DNA of 64,000 bases from JALORV01 sp963712485 (GTDB taxonomy: Bacteria; Pseudomonadota; Gammaproteobacteria; Burkholderiales; Burkholderiaceae_F): contig CAVQID010000074.1 in assembly GCA_963712485.1 (NCBI GenBank), positions 1-64,000 on the forward strand. Reading direction: 5' to 3'. How positions within the stretch are numbered: position 1 is the first letter of the stretch; each line of letters opens with the position of its first letter. The notes beneath the pieces were generated by a model, which had not been told where the DNA came from, did not search any database, and saw only the letters and a program-made list of their open reading frames with translations. Of the stretch, positions 10,701 through 18,599 are shown piece by piece. Both the position numbers and the translations under genes were made by a program.

Positions 10701-12821
10701 CACTCTTGCCATTTCGGCCAGTCGTGATCAGACCCTGCGGTTGTGGGATTTGCAGAGCGGTCTTGCAGGGCGGTGATCGAGGGCCACACGGACTGGGTCA
10801 ATGCCGTAGTGGCCAGCGCCGACTTCACCCTTGCCTTATCCGGAGGTAATGATGGGACCTTGCGGTTGTGGGACCTGAAAAGCGGGGAGTGCCGGGCGGT
10901 GCTCAAGGGCCACCTATCCTTGATCTCGGCGGTTGCGGTCAGCGCTGACTTCACCCGCGCGATTTCGGCAAGTTGGGATTGGACCCTGCGGGTGTGGGAC
11001 CTCGAAAGTGGGTCCTGCCGGCGGTGCTCGATGCCCGGGCAGGGATTGTCTGGGAGGTGGCGGCCAGTTCTACTTCACCCGCGCACTCTCGCGTAGTGAC
11101 GATGGGACCCTGCGCTTGTGGGACTTGGGACGTGGGACCAGTCGAGTGGTTCTTGACGACGACGAGTGCACGTTCAGCACCTTTGCGGTCAGCGCCGACT
11201 TCAAAAGGGTGATCTTGGGTAGTTCTGACGGGACCCTGCAAGTGCGGGATTTGGAATGTGATGCCTTTCGGGTGGTGCTCAAGGGCGCGGGCTCGGTCAA
11301 ATCGGTAGTGGCCAGCGCCGACTTCACCCGCGCGATCTCGGCCAGTGGAGGGGGGGGCCTGCAGGTGTGGGACTTGGAAAGAGGCGTCCGCCTAGCCGTG
11401 CATGAAGGTCACGGGGTCTTGGTCGAGGCGGTGGCGGCCAGCGCCGACTTCACCCGCGTGATCTCGGGCAGTTGGGATGAGACTCTGCGCGTGTGGGACC
11501 TGAAAGGGGGGGGGTGCCCGGCGGGGCTCGATGGCCACGCGGGCGAAGTCACGGCGGTGGCGGTCAGCGCCGACTTCACCTGCGCGATTTCGGCCAGTGA
11601 GGATAAGACCCTGCGGGTGTGGGACCTCGAGAGCGGGGCCTGCAAGGCGATTCTTGAGGGACATAAGGACGGGGTCAATGTGTTGGCGGTCAAGAGCGAC
11701 TTGACCCGCGCCCTCTCTGGAGGATCCTATGGAACCCTTCGTTTGTGGGACTTGGAAAGCGGGTCCTGCCGAGCGGTGCTCGAGGGCCACGATCGCCACG
11801 TCAGTGCGGTGGCAGTCACCCCTGACTTTACTCGCGCCGTCTCGAGCAGTTTCGATTACACCCTCAGGTTGTGGGACTTGGAAAGCGGCTCCTGCCGCGC
11901 AGTTCTGGAGGGTCACCAACAGTTTGTGGGTGCACTGGCGGTTAGCGGCGACTTCACCCGTGCCCTCTCGGGAAGTCACGATGGAACCCTGCGATTGTGG
12001 GACCTCGAAAGCGGCATTTGCTTAGCGGTGCTTGACGGGCATACAGACGAGGTCAGTGCGGTGGTGGCGAGCGTCGATCTCACCCGCGCGATCTCGGCCA
12101 GTAGGGATCAGACGTTGCGGGTGTGGGACCTCGAAAGCGGAACTTGTCGGGCGGTACTCGTGGGCCACGTCGTGGGTGAATGCGGTGGCGGTTAGCGCCG
12201 CATTCACCCAGGCGATCTCGGCCAGTATGGGTGTTGTGGACAAATCCGACTTCTCTCGCGAAGTCCCTGCCAGGGGCGGTTATGCGGCTGTGGAACCTGG
12301 AAAGTGGAGCATGCCTTGCGGTGCTAGAGGGGCACGCAGGCGAGATCCGTGGGGTGGCGGTGAGCGCCGACTTCACCCTCGCGATCTCGGCCAGTTCTGA
12401 CAAGACCCTACGGCTATGGGACTTGGAAAGCGGCGTCTGTCGGGCTGCCTACTACTCCGGATCTCCCTTCCAATCGATCTCTGCCGATTTCGGCCGCGGT
12501 CGCATCGTTTGCGGTACCGAGGATGGCCAGATCCACATCCTGACCCTCCGCCAAGGGATGGAGATCGTGCGGCTAGACGAGAGGGCCGCGACCATGACCG
12601 ATGACGTTTCTCCGAAAAAACAGTCGGAGCGATGCCCTACACCTCCGAGAGCTGAAGACGACCTGCGGGCGAAGATCCGGGGAACAAGATTCGCCCGTGC
12701 TAATGAGGGGTGGAATATTGAAGTCTGGACAGGTAATTGCGGGGGTTCAGTTGGATCTGACGATCAATCGTTTGAACTCTCTCCTACAATCCGTTTGAAT
12801 GGGAGGGCAATTAAGATATGA
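7721..12821 (+). pseudogene. second STAND-WD40 protein with zinc ribbon and HEPN-like region, frameshifted
   Basis: This is a paralogue of the gene at 1479 and would be about 1,700 residues if repaired. Cys5, Cys8, Cys24 and Cys28 form a CxxC...CxxxC cluster. A helical region ends in FRNDLHHG (Arg at 8279, His pair at 8291-8296), HEPN-like. The P-loop reads GEPGIGTA (8901-8924), so the usual Lys is replaced by Thr. Walker B is EWLIVDALDEAA. The linker GDEENPGLLCDLRFIEAKCA lies at about 9975-10045. About 14 WD40 units follow (10650-12500), then a tail with DGQIH also present in the first copy. Frameshifts lie near 7985, 9560, 9680, 9770, 10110, 10640, 10770, 11085 and 12175. The stop overlaps the next start by ATGA (12818-12821), indicating translational coupling. 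Function as a conflict or defence sensor is inference. Confidence 0.7.
10676..12460 (+). repeat. 126-bp tandem WD40-coding repeats
   Basis: The core GCCGACTTCACCCGCGCGAT, with small changes, recurs near 11310, 11436, 11562, 11688, 11814, 11940, 12066 and 12192. The period is 126 bp, i.e. 42 codons. Units are strikingly alike at DNA level, more so than in the first copy at 5870-7650. This suggests recent amplification or homogenisation of blades. Confidence 0.8.
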
Positions 12822-13838
12822 GCGATCCCGCATCTGATTCGAGTGATTTCTCCCCCCTAGAAATACACCATCGCTTCGTTTCCGTAGGACATCTGTTCAC
12901 GGCGGAGAAGGGAGACCGCTGCGATTCAAAGGCTGCGGAACATCTCCTTTTCGAGAACGAAATTGCGACCGACGTGGGGTCAGTGTGTTTTGGGGTGAAA
13001 GGGGAAAAGCGGATGATCTTTGATCATCATGAAAAGGAGATTCCCTACCCTTGCGCTTCGGTGGCAGTCGCGGAAAACGCTGGGGCAATCCGCGAGTGGG
13101 CGCAGGGAAGGTCGGGCGCGATTTGGATCGTGACGCACGCTCCACCCGATTTTGATGCGCTTTGCAGCGCTTTTCTGGTGCGCTGCCTGATCGATGGCTC
13201 GCTGGGGAATCTGGACCAGCTATCCCTTCCCGAAGGCCAGGATTGGTTCGCCCCCTCCGTGGCTCCCGACAGTGAGCACGGGTGGGCGATCTTGATGGCG
13301 TCGTATGCGGCTCACCTGGATCAAGGCCGAAAAATTCCGGTTCGACGGGAACACAGTCTTCATTCCGTGTGTTATGCAGCCCTCGCGAGAGGACGTGATT
13401 TTCGTGAGAACGGGTTAAGTGCGTTTTTTGAGGTGGTGAGAGAGCGTATTAAGCAGGGAGAAAACCCGTTCTTCGACGGCCTGTTCAGGCACACGACCGC
13501 ATCATTCTGGAGATCCAAACGAGATTTGGTGCGGAAGTGGACCTCTTGAAAGGGGAGATCGGAAAATATGACCGTGATGTTTCCAGGGCTGAGAAATCTA
13601 TCGTCAGAGTCCCGGTATCGGAGGATTGGACCGCGTTTTATCGCCAGGTGTCGGGCTTGCCACTACTGGAGCAGGATTCCAAAAGTGGTGAGTTGAGTTT
13701 TTCTAAAGACCATGCAGAGGCGATGTCGAAGAGATCGACTGGACACGCTTGATGCAATCTGGATCGAGAACCCCGAGTGTCTGCTTTTCAAAGAATGGGC
13801 TCGGGAAGATTATCAAAATTCCTCGATGGGCCGTGGCG
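12818..13838 (+). pseudogene. DHH-phosphoesterase-like protein, frameshifted and 3' truncated
   Basis: The start ATG at 12818 overlaps the stop of the preceding STAND gene (ATGA). The protein carries MIFDHHEKE (DHH at 13022-13030) and then THAPPDFDALCSAFL (13133-13177). Both resemble DHH-superfamily metal-binding motifs, but in known members the HxxPDxDA motif comes before DHH, not after. The frame shifts near 13490 and again near 13735. The last readable part is CLLFKEWAREDYQNSS before the sequence changes at about 13838 into an unrelated rlmI fragment. If the motifs are real, a phosphodiesterase or nuclease acting downstream of the STAND ATPases is a reasonable guess. Otherwise it is an unknown protein of the island. 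Confidence 0.45.
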
Positions 13839-14277
13839 GAGTTGTTCGGCAATCCTGTCGCGCATCCTCTCGATACCGGCGGTGAGGAATTGACAGGCGA
13901 GATAGTCGCCGTAGCGATCGACAATCAGGCCCGGCAGACCGTCGGCCTCAGAATAGATCAGGCGGCACGCGTCTGTTTCCGATGAGGCGAGTAATGTCTG
14001 CCGACGTGAAATGGACTCCGTAATCTGACGATCCCACCAACCGCCATCAATGGTCTGGTTTTCATCCCAGGACAGGATTCGGAGGGCGATCTGGGATCGT
14101 GGGTTCACGTAAGCATGAGCGAGGAACTCGCCATTTGCCGAGTGAACGCGTACAATGTCCCCCTGGTGTCGGCGAGCTCTCGAACCGGTCCATCGCGCCC
14201 GAGAACAGCCACGGGTGGCGGTGATAGACAGACTTCTCACGTCCGGGTTTCAAGATGATCGCGGCTGACTTTGCCAT
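13838..14277 (-). pseudogene. rlmI: rlmI-like 23S rRNA methyltransferase, 5' fragment
   Basis: From the ATG at 14277 the product begins MAKSAAIILKPGREKSVYHR, then HPWLFSGAMDRFE, the PUA-domain start of class I SAM-dependent RlmI/RlmK-type methyltransferases. It continues with FLAHAYVNPRSQIALRILSW and EADGLPGLIVDRYGDYLACQ. The frame is broken at about 14160, where five Gs stand where four would restore it. Homology stops at about 13838, roughly 150 residues in, so the whole catalytic domain is missing. It is divergent from the hydrolase fragment at 14351. Confidence 0.75.
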
Positions 14278-14350
14278 CGCAACGGACAATAATGGGTATG
14301 AAGCGGGACGCTGGAAGCCTGATGTTGCCCCGCAATCCCGGGAGTTGGAG

Positions 14351-14428
14351 ATGATACTCGAAAAGGTGACTGTCGGCCCGTTGCTGGAAAACTGCTACAT
14401 CGTGGCAGATGAGCAATCCTGCATCACA
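14351..14428 (+). pseudogene. MBL-fold hydrolase, N-terminal fragment
   Basis: The ATG at 14351 begins MILEKVTVGPLLENCYIVAD. This is the typical opening of glyoxalase II-like metallo-beta-lactamase-fold hydrolases (first strands plus the NCYI segment). After about 24 codons the match ends and the sequence passes into the phosphatase-like gene, so no metal-binding HxHxDH motif exists. With rlmI' it forms a divergent pair on a ~590-bp segment cut at both ends. Confidence 0.55.
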
Positions 14429-14717
14429 GGGGGTGCAATACCTCAACATCCCGATCCCGTTCGGCAGTCCGACTGCGCAGGACTTCGCGGCCGTGTCCGC
14501 AGCGCTGACGCGATACAAGGGCAAGAAGGTCCTGGTTCACTGCCAGGTCAACATGCGCGCCTCGACGATGGTCTTTCTGCATCGGGTCGTCGTCGACAAG
14601 GTTCCGCCGGACACGGCGTACGAGTCCGTCGCTGCGGTATGGTCGCCACAGGGACCCTGGAGGCGGCTCATCAGCGATGTATTGCAGCAGCATCGGATCG
14701 CCTTTGAACCCTACTGA
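14429..14717 (+). pseudogene. tyrosine-phosphatase-like (DUF442/BLH type) protein, 5' truncated
   Basis: The readable protein is GVQYLNIPIPFGSPTAQDFA ... KVLVHCQVNMRAS ... WSPQGPWRRLI. The HCxxxxR loop fits the DUF442-type phosphatase-like family. Members are normally about 150 residues; here about 95 remain and the first half of the fold is missing. An in-frame ATG at 14409 exists but lies in sequence belonging to the upstream fragment. The gene marks the first chromosomal-type DNA right of the island. Whether a shortened protein is made is unknown. Confidence 0.55.
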
Positions 14718-14756
14718 GGGCAAGCACGCGTTTCAAACCCGTCAAGCGGAGCCCCA

Positions 14757-15218
14757 ATGATTCGCGGTTCATGTCTGTGCGGCGAGGTGCGCTACGCGCT
14801 CGAAGGCGTGCCGCAGTTCATCAATCACTGCCACTGCTCGATGTGTCGCAAGGTGCACGGTGCGGCATTCGGCAGCTTCCTGCACGCGGAGGGTCAGGGT
14901 TTCCGCTGGCTTGCCGGCGAGCTGTTCGTGACGAGGTACACGTCGTCGCCCGGCAATGAACGGGCGTTCTGTTCGCGATGCGGGTCGAACGTGCCGATCC
15001 TGGAAGACGAGGGATCGCACGTCATCATCCCGGCGGGCACGCTTGATGACGATCCGCAGGTTCGCCCGGTCGTGCACATTCACACGTCTTCCAAGGCGCC
15101 CTGGTTCGAGATCACGGACGCCTTACCGCAGTTTGCGGAATTCCCGCCGGATGCGTTCTGGGCTTGGCATGAGTCGCTCCAGCCGTCAGCGATCGATTCA
15201 GGGGGCCGTGGAGATTGA
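14757..15218 (+). CDS. GFA/CENP-V domain protein
   Basis: A 153-residue protein with the Mss4-like zinc-binding pattern of the GFA family: CLCGEVRY near the start, HCHCSMCRK around residue 25, and FCSRCGSNV around residue 80. Family members include glutathione-dependent formaldehyde-activating enzymes, but most are uncharacterised, so no substrate can be given. Its stop overlaps the next start (TGATG at 15216-15220), which makes it the first gene of a tight run of small genes. A second GFA protein lies at 16441. Confidence 0.85.
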   Translation: MIRGSCLCGEVRYALEGVPQFINHCHCSMCRKVHGAAFGSFLHAEGQGFRWLAGELFVTRYTSSPGNERAFCSRCGSNVPILEDEGSHVIIPAGTLDDDPQVRPVVHIHTSSKAPWFEITDALPQFAEFPPDAFWAWHESLQPSAIDSGGRGD

Positions 15219-15601
15219 TGAAGACAATGGCTGCAGACTTCACGGCGTCGGTGGATGAGCTTTTGCAACGGTTGCCCGGCCCGATCACGCCGAAGTGGCC
15301 GGAGGGCGAGCGCTTTGTCCGCGCACTGGCGCACGGCTCGATGTCGGTCGAGCTCTATGCGCCGGTCAACTCCGATCCGCAAATGCCGCACGCGCAGGAC
15401 GAACTGTATTTCGTGCATGCGGGCACCGGAGTCATTGTGCTGGGTGGCGAACGGAATGCGTTCGGTCCGGGGTCATGTTTCTTCGTTCCCGCCGGCGTCG
15501 AGCATCGCTTCGTGGAGTTCAGCGTGGATTTCGTCACGTGGGTGGTCTTCTGGGGACCGGCAGGGGGCGAAGGCGCAATCGCCGCAGAGGCGGCGGGCTA
15601 G
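15218..15601 (+). CDS. cupin-domain protein
   Basis: A 127-residue protein. ELYFVHAGTGVIVLGGERNA and FVPAGVEHRFVEFS are the two conserved cupin motifs (GX5HXH region and GX5PXG-like, HRF). The ATG at 15218 overlaps the preceding stop. The fold binds metal and small molecules; the role is not predictable. The sequence context (GFA, GNAT) suggests small-molecule modification but gives no pathway. Confidence 0.8.
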   Translation: MKTMAADFTASVDELLQRLPGPITPKWPEGERFVRALAHGSMSVELYAPVNSDPQMPHAQDELYFVHAGTGVIVLGGERNAFGPGSCFFVPAGVEHRFVEFSVDFVTWVVFWGPAGGEGAIAAEAAG

Positions 15602-15608
15602 GGACTGG

Positions 15609-15899
15609 GTGGATCCTTCTCGCATCCTCGGCCTGTTCATCGCCTGGCCCGCCCTCGCGCTCGTTCCCGCGGCAGTGTTCGGTTTTCTCTACCTTCGCAG
15701 CCGCAGCCGGCTTGCCCTCGTAGCGTCCCTCGCGTGGCTGGCTTATGTGCCCTATGAACTGGGAATGAAGCTGCGGATCCTCTGCAGTGGCGAGTGCAAT
15801 GTCCGGGTCGACCTGCTGCTGTTGTATCCGCTGCTTGCGCTGCTCTCCGTCGTGGGTCTTGTTGTGGTGGCGCATGCGCGCCGAGGCAGGGCTCGTTGA
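15609..15899 (+). CDS. small membrane protein
   Basis: From a GTG at 15609 the protein (about 96 residues) has three hydrophobic stretches: ILGLFIAWPALALVPAAVFG, a stretch around LALVASLAWLAYV, and LLLLYPLLALLSVVGLVVVA. It ends in a basic tail. No family is recognised. The start is chosen because it follows the cupin stop by 7 bases; the reading frame is open further upstream but overlaps the cupin gene. Confidence 0.6.
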   Translation: MDPSRILGLFIAWPALALVPAAVFGFLYLRSRSRLALVASLAWLAYVPYELGMKLRILCSGECNVRVDLLLLYPLLALLSVVGLVVVAHARRGRAR

Positions 15900-15947
15900 A
15901 ACCGCGTTGGGCGGCGAGTTTGCACCCTGCGGCAGAGCTGCAGCGGG

Positions 15948-16448
15948 ATGATTGCAACCGTGGCAGATGAACTCGCTTATCCGGCGGCGGGACCGGGACT
16001 GCTGCGGCAGGCCCGTCGATATGACGTGCCGGCGATCCAGCGCGTGCGGCACTCAGTACGGGAGAACCGGCTTGTTTCGCGGACAATCAGCGACGACGAC
16101 GTGATCGCTGCAATCGAGGTGAGTGGTCGTGGTTGGGTGATGGAAGTCGACAACGCGATCGTGGGTTTCGCGATTGGCAACGCCGTCGATGGCAATGTCT
16201 GGGCGTTGTTCGTCGATCCGGCTCACGAAGGCCGCGGGCATGGGCGTCGCCTGCACGATGCGATGGTCAAATGGATGAAGTCGCAGGGACTACGCACGCT
16301 CTGGCTGACGACCGAGCCGGGCACGCGTGCCCAGGCGTTCTACGAACGCGCAGGGTGGAGCAGCCGCGGATTGCAGTCGAGCGGCGAACTGCGATTCGAA
16401 CTCGATACGAGCGCGCTGGCCGGGTTCAGCGGAGGTGAACGTGGTTGA
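15948..16448 (+). CDS. GNAT family N-acetyltransferase
   Basis: A 166-residue protein. ALFVDPAHEGRGHGRRLHDA is the acetyl-CoA pyrophosphate-binding loop (RGxGxxL type, here GRGHGRRL), and AQAFYERAGW is the closing GNAT strand-helix. The substrate is unknown. The GTG of the next gene starts before this stop, giving an 8-base overlap. Confidence 0.85.
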   Translation: MIATVADELAYPAAGPGLLRQARRYDVPAIQRVRHSVRENRLVSRTISDDDVIAAIEVSGRGWVMEVDNAIVGFAIGNAVDGNVWALFVDPAHEGRGHGRRLHDAMVKWMKSQGLRTLWLTTEPGTRAQAFYERAGWSSRGLQSSGELRFELDTSALAGFSGGERG

Positions 16449-16935
16449 TCCCGTCGCCGGGCTTGAGGGTGGATGCACCTGCCGCCAGGTCCGATACCGG
16501 CTGACTTCGGCACCGCTTTTTGTGCACTGCTGCCACTGCCGCTGGTGCCAGCGCGAAACGGGATCGGCCTTCGCATTGAATGCAATGATCGAAAGCGATC
16601 GTGTCGAATTGCTGTCAGGCGCAGTGGAGCTTGTCGACACCCCCTCCTTCAGCGGCAAGGGGCAGAAGATCTCGCGGTGTCCGCGGTGCCACGTCGCCGT
16701 CTGGAGTAACTATGCTGGAGGCGGCGACGCGATCCGGTTTGTTCGCGTCGGCACCCTCGATCATCCCGACCGTCTGCCTCCCGACATCCACATCTTCACG
16801 GCCTCTAAACAGCCGTGGGTCGTGCTGCCGCCGGGGATGCCAGCTGTGCCGGAGTATTACCGCGCGTCCGAGTACTGGCCGAAGGCGAGCCTCGAGCGCC
16901 GCGCGGGCCTGGTCGCCCGCGTCCAGTCCCGATGA
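16441..16935 (+). CDS. second GFA/CENP-V domain protein
   Basis: About 164 residues. GGCTCRQVRYRL, VHCCHCRWCQRETGSAF and ISRCPRCHVAVWSNY carry the cysteine pairs of the GFA zinc fold. The start is the GTG at 16441, which overlaps the preceding acetyltransferase; an upstream extension would run deep into that gene. It is only moderately similar to the GFA protein at 14757, so a recent duplication is not obvious. The stop overlaps the next ATG (ATGA at 16932). Confidence 0.8.
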   Translation: MVDPVAGLEGGCTCRQVRYRLTSAPLFVHCCHCRWCQRETGSAFALNAMIESDRVELLSGAVELVDTPSFSGKGQKISRCPRCHVAVWSNYAGGGDAIRFVRVGTLDHPDRLPPDIHIFTASKQPWVVLPPGMPAVPEYYRASEYWPKASLERRAGLVARVQSR

Positions 16936-17549
16936 GGAAAGGTGTGCCAGCGCAACCGGAAACCGAGAGCGGAGACATTGTCGTGCGGCCGCTGACCCCA
17001 TCACGCTGGCCGCATCTCGAGCAGCTGTTCAACGCGTCGGGTTGTTCGGTCGCGCGTGGCTGCTGGTGCATGTACTACCGTCAAAGTGGCTCTGGCGCGC
17101 CGCTGGCGCCGGGCCGGACGCGGGCGCAGGCGCAGCGTGATGCACTGAAGGCGCTGGTGCTGACCGGGCGGCCGCCGGGCCTCATCGGCTACCGCGGCAG
17201 TACGCCGGTCGGATGGATCTCTCTGGGTCCGCGCGAGGAGTTCGCGAGGCTGGCGCGTTCACAAGTAATGAAACCCGTCGACGACGCTGACGTGTGGTCG
17301 GTCATCTGCTTCGTCGTGCCGGCGCGTTATCGCGGACAGGGCGTGGCCCACGCGCTGCTTGCGGGCGCCATTGACTACGCGCGTCGGCGCGGTGCGACCG
17401 TGCTGGAGTCGTACCCGGTCGACGTGGACGCGCCGGTTCGCGGCGACTCGATCTGGTTCGGCACGACATCGATGTTCGTCCGTGCTGGCTTCGTCGAAGT
17501 CGCACGTCGCAAGCCGCGTCGCCCGGTGATGCGCTTAAAGGCGGTCTGA
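16932..17549 (+). CDS. second GNAT family N-acetyltransferase
   Basis: A 205-residue protein with ICFVVPARYRGQGVAHALLA (acetyl-CoA loop RGQGVA) and SMFVRAGFVEVARR as the final GNAT element. An N-terminal segment ASGCSVARGCWCMYYRQSG with several cysteines is typical of a GNAT subgroup with a CWC(M/V) motif. The ATG overlaps the stop of the GFA gene, so the two are coupled. Substrate unknown. It ends the operon-like run started at 14757. Confidence 0.85.
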   Translation: MRKGVPAQPETESGDIVVRPLTPSRWPHLEQLFNASGCSVARGCWCMYYRQSGSGAPLAPGRTRAQAQRDALKALVLTGRPPGLIGYRGSTPVGWISLGPREEFARLARSQVMKPVDDADVWSVICFVVPARYRGQGVAHALLAGAIDYARRRGATVLESYPVDVDAPVRGDSIWFGTTSMFVRAGFVEVARRKPRRPVMRLKAV

Positions 17550-17896
17550 GCAGCGTGGAGCGGGACCGCAGCCGCTCCTGTTCGACCGATCGGATGAGTG
17601 GCGCCGCAGGCGCTTGTCGAGCTGAACCGCTGTGATAGACTGATTTCCAAGTCAGGTTTCCGTCGATATTGGGGTACGCACTCGACCCGGATCGACTTGA
17701 GTTGCAGGATCGTCCGACTCCGCGCTCGGCAGGCTTCAAACAACGACACGCCCGCCGCTCTCCGCGGTCTTCGAACTCCGCTTCCATAGATTTCCAGGCA
17801 ATTGATCGCGTCACGACCGGCGCGCACTCGGACGTTAGTGAGGCCGATGCGCGACGTGGGTCGGTCCCATGCCAGATGCTCTCCGAACGGGAGACG
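17550..17896. other. non-coding stretch ahead of scpB with a weak promoter candidate
   Basis: No convincing gene is seen on either strand. TTGTCG at 17614-17619 and TAGACT at 17637-17642, 17 bases apart, are a possible sigma-70-like pair for scpB. This is weak and would give a leader of about 250 bases. Confidence 0.3.
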
Positions 17897-18589
17897 ATGA
17901 ATACACAAGAAGCCAAGGTCGTGCTCGAAGCGGCGCTCCTGACCGCGGAGCAACCCTTATCGCTCGCCGAAATGAGGCGCATGTTCAACGACGAGCTCAA
18001 CGCCGATACCTTGCGGGTGCTGCTCGACGAGCTTCGTTCCGACTGGTCCGGGCGCGGTGTCGAACTGGTCGCGCTGGCCTCCGGGTGGCGGTTCCAGAGT
18101 GCAGCTCTGATGCGCCCTTACCTCGACCGCATGAACCCTGAAAAAGCGCCCAGGTATTCGCGCGCGGTTCTCGAGACGCTGGCGATCATCGCCTACAGGC
18201 AACCGGTCACGCGCGGCGATATCGAGGAAATCCGCGGTGTGACGGTGTCTTCCCCGGTGATAAAGGCGCTTGAAGAGCGCGGGTGGGTTGAGGTCATCGG
18301 GCACCGTGAGGCGCCGGGTCGCCCGGCCCTGTTCGCCACTACCCGTGCATTTCTCGACGACCTTGGCCTGCGCTCGCTCGATCAGTTGCCCACGCTCGAA
18401 GACGGCATGACCGTTGCTCCGGAGTTTGAATTGCAGTTCTCGGATGCGCTGCGCAGCGAAGCGGCACCGCCGTCCGAACCACCAGCCCAGGGCGACGCAG
18501 AGCCGTCAGCCGGGGCGACTGCGGCGGCGCAAGCCGACTTTTCCGCTGAACCAGCACCTCCACCGATCCACTCGGCCACTCCAGCCTGA
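17897..18589 (+). CDS. scpB: segregation and condensation protein B
   Basis: A 230-residue protein. EAKVVLEAALLTAEQPLSLA and the central YSRAVLETLAIIAYRQPVTR, then GDIEEIRGV, are hallmark ScpB winged-helix segments. ScpB works with ScpA and SMC in chromosome condensation. The open frame continues upstream to 17669, but the ATG at 17897 matches the usual N-terminus. The C-terminal ~45 residues are an Ala/Pro/Glu-rich tail not conserved in the family. It is followed by rluB after 10 bases, a pairing common in Proteobacteria. Confidence 0.93.
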   Translation: MNTQEAKVVLEAALLTAEQPLSLAEMRRMFNDELNADTLRVLLDELRSDWSGRGVELVALASGWRFQSAALMRPYLDRMNPEKAPRYSRAVLETLAIIAYRQPVTRGDIEEIRGVTVSSPVIKALEERGWVEVIGHREAPGRPALFATTRAFLDDLGLRSLDQLPTLEDGMTVAPEFELQFSDALRSEAAPPSEPPAQGDAEPSAGATAAAQADFSAEPAPPPIHSATPA

Positions 18590-18599
18590 TCCCCCTCCG

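Noticed and set aside
17302..18000. A 232-codon minus-strand frame over the gap before scpB
   Set aside because: Arg/Ser-rich, overlaps GNAT and scpB, has no family resemblance and no ribosome-binding site.
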